A stretch of 31,769 bases of DNA, taken from positions 1 to 31,769 of the forward strand of contig CAYXBV010000007.1 in assembly GCA_964463425.1 (NCBI GenBank), given 5' to 3'. A program made the position numbers and the translations under genes. Each line of letters starts with the position of its first letter. Positions within the stretch are counted from its first letter, which is position 1. Of the stretch, positions 16,497 through 24,071 are shown in pieces. Origin of the DNA: JAHJHG01 sp964463425 (GTDB lineage: Bacteria > Patescibacteriota > Microgenomatia > UBA8517). Under the pieces are notes generated by a model. It ran no database searches and was not told the DNA's origin. It saw only the letters and a list, made by a program, of their open reading frames with translations.

Positions 16497-16730
16497 GTTT
16501 CTAAAATCTTTAAAAACGTCTTTTAAAGAAATATAGCTCCAGACAAGATTCAAAACAGCAAAGGGATAACTTTTAATACTAATTGCATAGATGACTAAAG
16601 TAGCACTACCAATAAAATTGATGAGATCATAGGCGAAATCCTGACTCTTCCATTTTCCGGCTTAATTGAAGATATAGGCAACCAAAACTAATGAGGTGCC
16701 AATTATTCCGACAGCGGTTGAATCTTGCAT
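16485..16730 (-). pseudogene. CBU_0592-type small membrane protein, broken by one stop
   Basis: Reading from the ATG at 16730 gives 22 codons (GIIGTSLVLVAYIFN) and then TAA at 16662-16664. The same frame continues for 58 codons (AGKWKSQDFAYDLINFIGSA, later SYPFAVLNLVWSYISLKDVF) to TAA at 16485-16487. The whole matches the pattern of the CBU_0592 family: a first helix, a short polar turn, LLN.IGA, then a third helix ending in a Trp and SL motif. A single C-to-T change of a CAA (Gln) codon would explain it. It may be a recent pseudogene, a sequencing error or a suppressed stop. Confidence 0.7.
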
Positions 16731-16762
16731 TTTGGTTTACAAAAAATAACGAAAGCAAAATA

Positions 16763-16848
16763 TGGCGGAGGCGGTGGGATTCGAACCCACGTAGCCCGAA
16801 GGCTCGGGCTTAGCAAGCCCGTGCAATTGACCACTATGCGACACCTCC
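16763..16848 (-). tRNA. tRNA-Ser(GCT)
   Basis: GGAGGTG pairs with CGCCTCC in the acceptor. The anticodon loop holds GCT, there is a long class II variable arm (AGCC TTC GGGCT), and the T-arm is GTGGGTTCGAATCCCAC. CCA is encoded. It reads AGC/AGU codons. Confidence 0.96.
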
Positions 16849-16898
16849 AATGTTTGTATTATAGCAAAATTGGGTTTACCTGGGAAGCTAAAGTAAGG

Positions 16899-16904
16899 TA
16901 TAAT
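16899..16904 (+). promoter_or_regulatory. -10 promoter box, near-leaderless start
   Basis: A consensus TATAAT ends 10 nt before the ATG at 16915. The ATG that overlaps the box is out of frame and runs only 13 codons. Confidence 0.55.
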
Positions 16905-16914
16905 ATGAACTTGA

Positions 16915-17478
16915 ATGTCTGCTCAGGACGAAAGAAATATTGGTAAAAGTACGTTTACAGGAAAACCAGATGGTGATATTGCCGAAAAGATAAGGCACAC
17001 ACCAGAGAAAGAATTGCTTACTTGGACTGCACAAGCAAGACCTTTTAAGAGAATGAATAGAGAATTTTGGGTAACGGTTATTGCCATGGCAGCTATTGTT
17101 GGCCTAATTCTCTTTTTTGCAGAAGGCTTTATGCCAGTCATTTTAATTGTTTCTATTATTTTCTTAATCTATGTGTTGACAACCGTAGAGCCAGAAAATA
17201 TTAATTATTTAATTACGAATAGGGGGGTTAAAATAGGAAGCAAAATATTTGAATGGGAGATGCTTGTCAGGTTTTGGTTTGGAAAGAGGTTTGATTCTCC
17301 TCTCTTAATTATTCAAAAGCAGGGTATTCCAGATAGGCTGGAGCTAGTGATTAATAGGGAGAAGCAAGAAGAAATTAAGGCAATATTATTAAAATACTTG
17401 CCGGAAGAGAAAGCTCAAGATACTTCTCTAGATAAAACGATTAACTGGTTTTCTAAAAAAATACCCGGACTCAAATAA
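16915..17478 (+). CDS. Membrane protein with PH-like cytoplasmic domain, hypothetical
   Basis: 187 residues. The N-terminal about 50 residues are polar, with a WTAQARPFKRMNREF segment. Two adjacent membrane helices (about 54-72 and 75-93) follow. The C-terminal domain has NYLITNRGVKIGSKIFEWEM and LELVINREKQEEIKAILLKYLPEE, resembling PH-like 'bPH' domains seen after paired helices. No enzyme motif is visible. The stop codon abuts tRNA-Arg with no gap. It is probably an envelope protein of unknown function. Confidence 0.78.
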   Translation: MSAQDERNIGKSTFTGKPDGDIAEKIRHTPEKELLTWTAQARPFKRMNREFWVTVIAMAAIVGLILFFAEGFMPVILIVSIIFLIYVLTTVEPENINYLITNRGVKIGSKIFEWEMLVRFWFGKRFDSPLLIIQKQGIPDRLELVINREKQEEIKAILLKYLPEEKAQDTSLDKTINWFSKKIPGLK

Positions 17479-17552
17479 GCACTCGTAGCTTAATAGGACA
17501 AAGCGCCGGCTTGCGGAGCCGGAGACTGTGAGTTCGATTCTCGCCGGGTGCA
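17479..17552 (+). tRNA. tRNA-Arg(GCG)
   Basis: GCACTCG pairs with CGGGTGC. The anticodon stem CCGGC/GCCGG encloses loop TTGCGGA, giving anticodon GCG, and the T-arm is GTGAGTTCGATTCTCGC. Bacteria usually read CGN with ACG edited to inosine, so GCG is unusual. CCA is not encoded. It starts immediately after the preceding stop codon. Confidence 0.92.
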
Positions 17553-17570
17553 CAAAACAGAATATAATAG

Positions 17571-17655
17571 GGAGGGTTGGCCGAGTGGTCTATGGCGATG
17601 GTTTCGAAAACCATTCTCCCCTAGGGAGGCACAGGTTCGAATCCTGTACCCTCCG
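17571..17655 (+). tRNA. tRNA-Ser(CGA)
   Basis: GGAGGGT pairs with ACCCTCC. The anticodon stem ATGGT/ACCAT encloses TTCGAAA, giving anticodon CGA. There is a long variable arm (CTCCCC TAG GGAG) and T-arm ACAGGTTCGAATCCTGT. The discriminator is G and CCA is not encoded. It reads UCG. Confidence 0.95.
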
Positions 17656-17676
17656 CAGGAAAGATATAAAAAACAT

Positions 17677-18180
17677 ATGAATAAAGAATTAGTATTAATT
17701 TCAGGAGCCATTGTTTATAGGCAAACAAAAGGCAAAAAACGCTGGTTTTTGGCAAAACAATTTGAAGACAGTGAGGAATGGGAAATACCCAAAATCGCAG
17801 CAAGGAAAGCTGAGTCAACAGCTAGAGCAGCCATGCGCCTAATGTTAGAGTCAATAGACATGGACACGCAGATATTAGAAGAAGCTGGACGCGCCGGTGG
17901 GTCAGCAACAATCAATGGAAAGGTTGTCGCTCAAAGATATTTGTATTACATAATGCTGTTTAAAGAAAAAGAAGAAGAAATTGAAGGAGAAGAAAAGAAA
18001 CATAAGGGAAGAGTAGAGGAAAAAAAGGTAAAGCTGCTAGGTTTTGAAGAATCTGGTTGGTTTGAATACGCTCAAGCTGTAAGAAAACTACGTTCCAAAA
18101 GAGAAAGATTGATGTTGAAACAAGGAAGAGCGGAATTAAGAAAGTGGGAAAAAGCAGAAAAAAACAAAGAGCAGAAATAA
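17677..18180 (+). CDS. Nudix-fold protein with degenerate Nudix box
   Basis: 167 residues from the ATG at 17677; upstream codons in this frame belong to tRNA-Ser. The start ISGAIVYRQTKGKKRWFLAK and the later YLYYIMLFKEKEEE...EESGWFEYAQAV follow the Nudix hydrolase layout. In the position of the Nudix box GX5EX7REUXEEXGU, the sequence is PKIAARKAESTARAAMRLMLES: the RE and EE pairs that bind metal are missing. It is therefore probably a non-catalytic binding or regulatory member. The C-terminus is a highly charged Lys/Glu/Arg helix. Confidence 0.78.
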   Translation: MNKELVLISGAIVYRQTKGKKRWFLAKQFEDSEEWEIPKIAARKAESTARAAMRLMLESIDMDTQILEEAGRAGGSATINGKVVAQRYLYYIMLFKEKEEEIEGEEKKHKGRVEEKKVKLLGFEESGWFEYAQAVRKLRSKRERLMLKQGRAELRKWEKAEKNKEQK

Positions 18181-18212
18181 TTCTTCATACAAAGGCTACT
18201 TTTAACAAAGTC

Positions 18213-18221
18213 TGATATAAT
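18213..18221 (+). promoter_or_regulatory. Promoter of the tRNA-Ser(GGA)/tRNA-Ser(TGA) pair
   Basis: Extended -10 TGaTATAAT ends 23 nt before the first tRNA, placing the start about 16 nt upstream of it. It is the same motif as at the leaderless protein genes. Confidence 0.6.
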
Positions 18222-18244
18222 ACTGACTACCTATTTGAAGCTAA

Positions 18245-18330
18245 GGTGGAGTCGCATAGTGGTCAATTGCACACGCTTGGAAAGCGTGAGCCTCACGGCT
18301 ACGTGGGTTCGAATCCCACCTCCACCGCCA
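18245..18330 (+). tRNA. tRNA-Ser(GGA)
   Basis: GGTGGAG pairs with CTCCACC. Anticodon GGA sits in loop TTGGAAA, with variable arm AGCC TCAC GGCT and T-arm GTGGGTTCGAATCCCAC. CCA is encoded. Its D-arm to anticodon region is nearly identical to the minus-strand tRNA-Ser(GCT), so the two are close paralogues. Confidence 0.96.
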
Positions 18331-18338
18331 AGATATTT

Positions 18339-18423
18339 GGTGGGTTGGCGGAGTGGACAATCGCGCTGGTCTTGAAAACCAGAGGGAGTAATCCCTACAC
18401 AGGTTCGAATCCTGTACCCACCG
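18339..18423 (+). tRNA. tRNA-Ser(TGA)
   Basis: GGTGGGT pairs with ACCCACC. The anticodon loop CTTGAAA gives TGA, with variable arm AGGGAGTAATCCCT and T-arm ACAGGTTCGAATCCTGT. CCA is not encoded. It is 8 nt after tRNA-Ser(GGA). Its closest relative here is tRNA-Ser(CGA). Confidence 0.95.
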
Positions 18424-18465
18424 CAGAGAATACTCTCAGTTTTTCTTCGGGAAAACTTAGGTTTA

Positions 18466-18474
18466 TGTTAAAAT
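18466..18474 (+). promoter_or_regulatory. Extended -10 promoter, leaderless dnaG
   Basis: TGtTAAAAT ends 9 nt before the dnaG ATG at 18484, with no Shine-Dalgarno sequence between them. Confidence 0.55.
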
Positions 18475-18483
18475 CGCATCAAG

Positions 18484-20283
18484 ATGCCTCAAGACCAAAT
18501 AGAAGAAGTAAAAGCTAAGACAGACATTGTACCGATAATTTCAGAACACGTTGAACTTAAAAAAGCGGGTCGAAATTACAAGGGGTTATGTCCGTTTCAT
18601 GGCGAGAAGACTCCCTCTTTTATGGTTTCTCCTGAACTTCAAATATTTAAATGTTTTGGTTGTGGCGAATCGGGAGATGCCCTCTCTTTTCTTCAAAAAT
18701 ATGAGGGAATGGATTTTCCAGAAGCCTTAAAGTATTTAGCCGATAGGGCTGGAGTAAAACTAGTCCAACAACAATTTAAGGGAAAAGGAGAAAGAGACAA
18801 ATTAATTGAAATAAATACTCTTGCTGCTAAGTTTTACAATTACATTCTTTTAAGTCACAAAGTTGGCAAACCAGCTTTAAATTATCTTCTAAAAGAACGC
18901 GGACTTAAAATGGAAACAATAAAGACATTTAATATTGGTTTTTCTCCAAATGTTCCCCTCGCTCTAAAAAAGTTTTTGATAGATAAGAAAAAGTATAGTT
19001 ATCAAGATTTGGAAAAAGCAGGCATTGTTTATAGGCGTGGAAGTGGGGCAATTGATAGGTTTAAGGGCCGAATAATATTCCCCCTTCTTGATCACAGAGG
19101 CAACAACATCGGTCTTGCAGGGCGAGTACTACCTTCAGACAAGACGGAAGCGGGTAAATATATTAACTCTCCAGAAACACCGGTCTATCATAAAAGTAAA
19201 GTTCTATATGGACTAAACACAACAAGAAGATTTATTAAAAAAGAGAACGCAGTTGTGATTGTTGAAGGAGAATTAGACATGCTTTCTTCTTGGCAAGCTG
19301 GGGTTAAAAATACGGTGGCCATAAAAGGAACTGCTTTAACAGAAGAACAAGTAAGATTGCTTGCTAGATTTTGCAGTGAATTTATTTTTGCTTTGGATTC
19401 AGATGCGGCGGGAGACAAAGCCACAAGGCGCAGTATTTCTCTATCTCAAGAACAAGGAGTCGAAGTCAAAATTGCCAGACTAGGTAAGTACAAAGACCCT
19501 GACGATATGGCTAGAAAAGCTCCAGAGGGATACAAGAAAGCATTAAAAAACGCACAAGGGGTTTGGGATTTTCTAGTCGAACTTATCTTTTCAAAATATG
19601 ATCAAACAACTGGGCCAGGTAAGGCAAAAATAAGCAAGGAAATAGTACCGATATTGACAGAAATAGCTGATGAAATTGTTCAGGCACATTACATAGAAAA
19701 GGTGGCCAGAAGATTGGGCGTACCCAGGGAGGCTGTGGCTGACCAGGTTGGAAAGACAACCGCCAAAGATAAAGTAGTAACGCCGAAAATAGCTATTCCA
19801 ATAAGACTAAAGACAAAACTAAGACGAGAATTATTAGAAGAAAGATTGTTAGCGCTTGCTTTTCAATCAGATCCAGGCATCCTTTCTGAAAAGAAAACAT
19901 TTTCTCTCTTTGCCACACCTCTGGCAACAAGAATCATAGAAGAATACAAGAAATATACAAAGAAGAAGAAAGGGTTTAACCCCTCAGATTTCGCGGCAGG
20001 ATTACCGAAGGAATTGATACAAGGGTTTGCGGACATGATTTTAGAAGACGTTCAAAATTTAATAGAAAGGCCTCAGGTTTTGAAGAAAGAACAAGAACTC
20101 GTTCTAAAGGAATTAAATTTATTGAAGGTCAAGGGTGATCTTGAGATGCTTGGCAAGGAAATTCGTGAGCATGAAGAAAAAGGTGAAAAAACCAAGTTAA
20201 GAAAAGCAGAAGAAAAGTTTGGTAAGTTATCTGAGAAACTAACTAAACTTGAAGAGAATGAAAGTAGGAGTATAATCCTTTAA
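18484..20283 (+). CDS. dnaG: DNA primase DnaG
   Basis: 599 residues, normal for the family. It makes the RNA primers for chromosome replication. The N-terminal CHC2 zinc finger has C36, H39, C57 and C60 (LCPFHG...KCFGCGESGDA). The catalytic core carries GRIIFPLLDHRGNNIGLAGR and the Toprim acidic residues E261 (IVEGELD) and D305/D307 (LDSDAAG). The C-terminal about 150 residues are helical and charged, as in the helicase-binding domain, but are divergent. It starts leaderless and is followed after 11 nt by the sigma factor gene, the ancient dnaG-rpoD arrangement. Confidence 0.95.
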   Translation: MPQDQIEEVKAKTDIVPIISEHVELKKAGRNYKGLCPFHGEKTPSFMVSPELQIFKCFGCGESGDALSFLQKYEGMDFPEALKYLADRAGVKLVQQQFKGKGERDKLIEINTLAAKFYNYILLSHKVGKPALNYLLKERGLKMETIKTFNIGFSPNVPLALKKFLIDKKKYSYQDLEKAGIVYRRGSGAIDRFKGRIIFPLLDHRGNNIGLAGRVLPSDKTEAGKYINSPETPVYHKSKVLYGLNTTRRFIKKENAVVIVEGELDMLSSWQAGVKNTVAIKGTALTEEQVRLLARFCSEFIFALDSDAAGDKATRRSISLSQEQGVEVKIARLGKYKDPDDMARKAPEGYKKALKNAQGVWDFLVELIFSKYDQTTGPGKAKISKEIVPILTEIADEIVQAHYIEKVARRLGVPREAVADQVGKTTAKDKVVTPKIAIPIRLKTKLRRELLEERLLALAFQSDPGILSEKKTFSLFATPLATRIIEEYKKYTKKKKGFNPSDFAAGLPKELIQGFADMILEDVQNLIERPQVLKKEQELVLKELNLLKVKGDLEMLGKEIREHEEKGEKTKLRKAEEKFGKLSEKLTKLEENESRSIIL

Positions 20284-20294
20284 TATATAAATAC

Positions 20295-21395
20295 ATGGCA
20301 AAACAAAGAAAAGCAAAACAAAGAAAAGAAGTAGAAAAATTAATCAGAACAGGCAAGAATCAAGGATTTCTTACCCAAGAAGAAATTTTAGAGGTTTTTC
20401 CCGATGCAGAAAAAAGAATAGAAGAACTGGATAGTTTGTATGAGCAATTATTAACCAAGAATATCGATGTTTTTGAGTCGGTATCCGTTGAAGAGGTGGC
20501 CGGTGACGAAAAAGAAAAGGAAAAAGTAGAGCGAGAGATTGAATTACTAACGAAATTAGAAGGATCACAATCTACGGATCCAGTTAGACAGTATTTAAGA
20601 GAAATTGGAAAAGTACCACTTCTTGTTGCCGAAGAGGAAATAGAATTAGCAAAAAGATACGAAAAAAAGGAAAAGAAGGCTAAAAGCAAGTTGACAGAGT
20701 CAAATCTTAGACTTGTTGTCTCCATTGCAAAAAAATATATTGGTAGAGGACTTTCCTTACTGGACTTAATTCAAGAAGGAAATCAGGGTTTAATTAGAGC
20801 CGTTGAGAAATATGACTGGAGAAGAGGTTTTAAGTTTTCCACTTACGCTACTTGGTGGATAAGGCAAGCGATAACTAGGGCAATTGCTGATCAAGCTAGA
20901 ACAATAAGAATCCCTGTCCATATGGTGGAAACGATAAATAAGCTTTATAGAGTCAGTCGTCGCCTAATGCAAGAATTAGGTAGAGAACCTACACCTGAAG
21001 AAATAGGTGAGGAGCTAGAGATAGACGCAGACAGAGTAAGAGAAATATTTAAAATTGCTCAAGAGGTTACTTCCCTAGAAACTCCGGTAGGGGACGATAA
21101 GGAGAGTTTCTTAGGTGATTTCATTCCAGACGAAAGTCAGCTATCTCCGGTCGATCTAGCCTCAAAGCAATTATTGAAAGATCATTTAGACGAAGTACTA
21201 CACACACTTTCTGACAGGGAAGCGAGAGTATTAAAATTAAGATTTGGACTAGAAGGAAATAAACAAATGACCCTAGAAGAAGTGGGCAAGGTATTTGGGG
21301 TTACCAGGGAAAGAATTCGACAAATTGAGGCTAAAGCATTAAGAAAATTAAAACACCCAAGTAGAAGAAAAAAGCTTCAAGATTACTTAGAATAA
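20295..21395 (+). CDS. rpoD: Primary RNA polymerase sigma factor (RpoD/SigA)
   Basis: 366 residues. A Lys-rich N-terminus with a helical segment replaces the long acidic regions of large sigma-70 proteins. Region 1.2 is at about 97-120 (DPVRQYLREIGKVPLL). Region 2 has NLRLVVSIAKKYIGRGL and KFSTYATWWIRQAITRAI. Region 3.0 keeps RIPVHMVETINKL, with H209 and E212 in the positions that contact the TG of extended -10 promoters in E. coli sigma-70. Region 4.2 is TLEEVGKVFGVTRERIRQIE. It is downstream of dnaG. No Shine-Dalgarno sequence is seen, but a TATAAT lies 20 nt upstream inside dnaG. Confidence 0.96.
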   Translation: MAKQRKAKQRKEVEKLIRTGKNQGFLTQEEILEVFPDAEKRIEELDSLYEQLLTKNIDVFESVSVEEVAGDEKEKEKVEREIELLTKLEGSQSTDPVRQYLREIGKVPLLVAEEEIELAKRYEKKEKKAKSKLTESNLRLVVSIAKKYIGRGLSLLDLIQEGNQGLIRAVEKYDWRRGFKFSTYATWWIRQAITRAIADQARTIRIPVHMVETINKLYRVSRRLMQELGREPTPEEIGEELEIDADRVREIFKIAQEVTSLETPVGDDKESFLGDFIPDESQLSPVDLASKQLLKDHLDEVLHTLSDREARVLKLRFGLEGNKQMTLEEVGKVFGVTRERIRQIEAKALRKLKHPSRRKKLQDYLE

Positions 21396-21396
21396 T

Positions 21397-21792
21397 TTAC
21401 TCCTCTTTAAATTTAATTTGCTCTAGAACATTGATAATGGGTATATCACCCACGACACATTGTCCGCTAGGAGTAAATAAGAAGGGCACACCTACTTGGT
21501 TATTAGGAAGTTGGCAATATTCTACGCGGGATTTGAAAAGTTCGATATTGGCTTGATTTTTATAGACTTCTTTCTTGTCTATCTGGACTTGATCTTTGTG
21601 TTCCCAATTTTCAATAAACTCTTCCACGTTTGAACAATGAGGACAACCCTCCCCCCAGTAGTACTCATATGAGTCTGGCAAACTAGGGGGAGTAGTCTCT
21701 GTCTCACCTTTTGAATTATTAGAGAATATAAATACCCCCCCAATAATTATCAGGATTGACACGAAACCAATCAATAAAGGAAAGCGTTTCAT
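21397..21792 (-). CDS. Membrane-anchored thioredoxin-like protein (CPHC)
   Basis: 131 residues. A single N-terminal membrane helix (about 5-25) is followed by a Ser/Thr/Pro linker and a thioredoxin/glutaredoxin-type fold, with YYWGEGCPHCSNVEEFI carrying the CPHC active site. The cis-Pro region is QVGVPFLFTPSGQCVVGD. Two further cysteines (EYCQLP and GQCV) could form a second redox pair. It probably acts outside the membrane on disulphides; the Cys-rich exported proteins of the pilus locus are possible clients, which is inference. The stop lies 1 nt from the rpoD stop (convergent). Confidence 0.85.
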   Translation of the reverse strand: MKRFPLLIGFVSILIIIGGVFIFSNNSKGETETTPPSLPDSYEYYWGEGCPHCSNVEEFIENWEHKDQVQIDKKEVYKNQANIELFKSRVEYCQLPNNQVGVPFLFTPSGQCVVGDIPIINVLEQIKFKEE

Positions 21793-21897
21793 ATAATAAA
21801 GTTTATTTGCTAATTATTTGTCTTGCCGAGAATAAAACCAGGCTGGAAAATACAGAAATTACTTATTATTACAACAAAATGCTGTAACTTAACTTAT

Positions 21898-21923
21898 GGA
21901 AAATTAGAGAAACGTGTTCTCTA
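21898..21923 (-). terminator. Terminator of the RRM protein gene
   Basis: TAGAGAA and TTCTCTA (21905-21911/21917-21923) form a 7-bp stem with a 5-nt loop. On the minus strand it is followed by AATTTT. It includes the TAG stop codon of the gene. Confidence 0.6.
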
Positions 21924-22178
21924 TCTTGCCTCTTTTGGTCGAGCTTCGTTTACCACTAAGTCTCTACCTTCAAAGTCTTTACCATTAAACATTTCGATGG
22001 CCTTTTTAGCCTCTTCTGGGCTGCTCATCTCAACGAAACCAAATCCTTTTGAGCGTCCGGAATGTTGTTCTGTAATAACTACAGAGTCAACCACGGTACC
22101 AGCTTCACCAAAATGTGTTGCTAATTGATCACTGGTAACATTGTATGAAAGGTTACCTACATAAAGTTTAGAATTCAC
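21921..22178 (-). CDS. RRM-domain RNA-binding protein
   Basis: 85 residues, a single RNA recognition motif. RNP2 is LYVGNL (5-10) and RNP1 is KGFGFVEM (44-51), with the aromatic residues Y6, F46 and F48 that stack on RNA. Small RRM proteins of this kind occur in cyanobacteria and many other bacteria and often act as cold- or stress-related RNA chaperones. The start is GTG, preceded by an exceptionally strong Shine-Dalgarno (GGGGGTGAT). It ends in its own terminator, so it is a monocistronic unit. Confidence 0.93.
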   Translation of the reverse strand: MNSKLYVGNLSYNVTSDQLATHFGEAGTVVDSVVITEQHSGRSKGFGFVEMSSPEEAKKAIEMFNGKDFEGRDLVVNEARPKEAR

Positions 22179-22261
22179 TATCTATCACCCCCTCGAAAGC
22201 AGAAGTCTTTTTTGGAGCCTATTCGGAGACCAAAATTAGACACCTGACAAAAAGAATTATA
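22179..22261 (-). promoter_or_regulatory. Promoter and about 70-nt leader of the RRM gene
   Basis: Extended -10 TGcTATAAT (box at 22256-22261) gives a transcript with a leader of about 70 nt ending in GAGGGGGTGATAGATA before the GTG. The -35 is weak. The remaining gap 22262-22409 is AT-rich, and I see nothing else in it. Confidence 0.6.
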
Positions 22262-22409
22262 GCAGAAAAACGACCAGAAACAAACATAAATAGTTATTAA
22301 AAACATTACAAGTTGTTTGTAAAGAGAAGTGTGTGTGGTTAATATATCCTAAGAAGCGTTTTTTAGAAAACAACACAATAAACATATTTAAACAAGGATT
22401 AAAGCGTTT

Positions 22410-23744
22410 ATGCAGATATCTAAAATATTAAGAAACATATTTATAGGAAGTTTTCTTTTCCTTGTTTTGTTAGAAATGGGGACAAGGATATTGTTGGGAT
22501 TAGATTTCTTAGGTATCAAAGAACGGATTGATGGCCGCATGTTTAGAGAACAACAGGAAGAGGGGGTATTAGGCGACAACACAACAGGGGCTTTCTGGAT
22601 TGATAGAGACATTTTGCATCCATACCTTGGCTATGTTCATAATCCTGCATGGAATGGTGTGCCCGATCCTGGATTGGATATTGGTGATTATGAATACTAT
22701 GAATACAACAAATATGGTTTTATTGGAGATTCTCCTGTTGAAAAAAAATCAGATGAGAAAGTTATTATTGGAATTACTGGTGGGTCTGTTGCTGAATTAT
22801 TATATATTTATTCAAAGGACGTTTTAGTCGAAGAGTTAAAAAAATATCCGGAATATTCAAACAAAGAAATAAAGTTAGTAATGATAGGAATGGGAGGATG
22901 GAAACAACCCCAACAATTATTGACACTTACTTATCTTTTGAGCCTGGGAGCAGAATTCGATATCGTTGTAAATATTGATGGTTTTAATGAAGTGGCTTTA
23001 ACATATGCAGATAACTGGAAATACAACATAACTCCCTCTTTCCCCAGGTTATGGAATCTATATTCGCAAAAAAATCTTGAAAATAAAGAATTGGCAAAAG
23101 AGTTTGCAACAATAGCAGAGATTAAAGATAAGAAAATGGCACAAAAAGAAAAGATTGCTAAAAACACGCTTAATTTAAGCGCGTTTGCACGCTTATTGTG
23201 GGCGTATGTTGATACACATTATGATCAAAAAGTGGCGAAAGCACTAAAAGCAATACAGGAAGAATCTGTTCATTCTGAGGTTTTGTCTGAGTCGACTGAG
23301 TACATGCCACGTATGACGAACGAAGAGGGATTATTTAAAGAAGCAGTGGATATATGGAAAAGGTCTTCGGTAGAAATGAACAAAATATCTGAAGCGAATG
23401 ACATACAGTACTTTCATTTTCTTCAACCAAACCAATATTTAATTGGATCAAAAGAACTGACCTTGAATGAAAAGAAATATGCGTTTTTTGATTCACCCGA
23501 GTCGATTGGGAAAAAGGTGACTAATTCAGCCATTCCTGACTATAAATATGCAGTAGAGCAAGCCTATCCGGCGCTTATTGATGAAGGCAAAATAATCAGA
23601 GAATATGGCGTGAGCTTTATTGATTTGACGCAGATATTCAATGGAGTTAAAGAAAAAATCTATCAAGATCAGTGTTGTCACTATAATATTAAGGGGAACG
23701 AAATTATTGCTAAAGAAATCGCTCGTCAAATAGTTGGATATTAG
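22410..23744 (+). CDS. SGNH-hydrolase-like membrane-anchored protein
   Basis: 444 residues. An N-terminal membrane helix (about 9-30) anchors a large domain. Segments fit the SGNH/GDSL hydrolase blocks in order: GITGGSVAELL (block I, Ser), GMGGWKQPQQ (Gly block), NIDGFNEV (Asn block) and DQCCHYNIKGNEIIAKEI (Asp/His block). Such proteins act as esterases or acetyltransferase partners on surface glycans. About 120 residues between blocks (about 205-330) are a helical, Lys-rich insertion. The upstream AAGGAT is 14 nt from the ATG, a weak ribosome binding site. It is convergent with the DUF134 gene. Confidence 0.75.
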   Translation: MQISKILRNIFIGSFLFLVLLEMGTRILLGLDFLGIKERIDGRMFREQQEEGVLGDNTTGAFWIDRDILHPYLGYVHNPAWNGVPDPGLDIGDYEYYEYNKYGFIGDSPVEKKSDEKVIIGITGGSVAELLYIYSKDVLVEELKKYPEYSNKEIKLVMIGMGGWKQPQQLLTLTYLLSLGAEFDIVVNIDGFNEVALTYADNWKYNITPSFPRLWNLYSQKNLENKELAKEFATIAEIKDKKMAQKEKIAKNTLNLSAFARLLWAYVDTHYDQKVAKALKAIQEESVHSEVLSESTEYMPRMTNEEGLFKEAVDIWKRSSVEMNKISEANDIQYFHFLQPNQYLIGSKELTLNEKKYAFFDSPESIGKKVTNSAIPDYKYAVEQAYPALIDEGKIIREYGVSFIDLTQIFNGVKEKIYQDQCCHYNIKGNEIIAKEIARQIVGY

Positions 23745-23783
23745 TATTGACTACTTATTATTTTTTAGTTCACCTAAAGACTT

Positions 23784-24065
23784 TTAAGATCTCTTCTCGA
23801 ATCTAATTGCTTTTCCTTTTATGAAAGCCTCGGCAATTTTTTTGTAAGCAGCGTTAATTGTTCTAGCAAAGGTTGGTTGAGAAATTTTCATTTTTTTTGC
23901 TGCACCTTGTTGGTTCAATCCGTCTACGTCGTGTAGCTTTATTGCTTCAAGTTCGTCTGGTGCTACAACTACCTCTTCAAGAGTTCTCATTGGAACACCC
24001 CTAGGCTTGAAATAATACACATTTGGATTGAACCGTATGTGCCTTGTTTTTCTTGGTCTTGGCAT
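23784..24065 (-). CDS. DUF134 (UPF0251) DNA-binding protein
   Basis: 93 residues, full length for the family. It opens MPRPRKTRHIRFNPNVYYFKPRG and has DELEAIKLHDVDGLNQQGAA, then KKMKISQPTFARTINAAYKKI, a helix-turn-helix of the sigma-factor region 4 type. DUF134 proteins are presumed DNA-binding regulators, often beside DUF5320 or NifX/NifB-like iron-molybdenum cofactor proteins. Here it follows the DUF5320 gene by 6 nt, and no NifX-like gene is visible. Autoregulation at the TGAATAT operator upstream is an attractive inference. Confidence 0.92.
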   Translation of the reverse strand: MPRPRKTRHIRFNPNVYYFKPRGVPMRTLEEVVVAPDELEAIKLHDVDGLNQQGAAKKMKISQPTFARTINAAYKKIAEAFIKGKAIRFEKRS

Positions 24066-24071
24066 GATTAC

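Noticed and set aside
16725..16946. Open frame across tRNA-Ser(GCT)
   Set aside because: It is antisense tRNA; the GGIRTHV-type peptide is a well-known spurious translation of tRNA genes.
17548..17676. Upstream extension of the Nudix-like gene
   Set aside because: It translates through tRNA-Ser(CGA).
18246..18518. Open frame across the two tRNA-Ser genes
   Set aside because: It consists of tRNA sequence read as protein.
22388..22612. Minus-strand frame upstream of the SGNH-like gene
   Set aside because: It is antisense to the start of a coding gene, and no supporting signal was seen.
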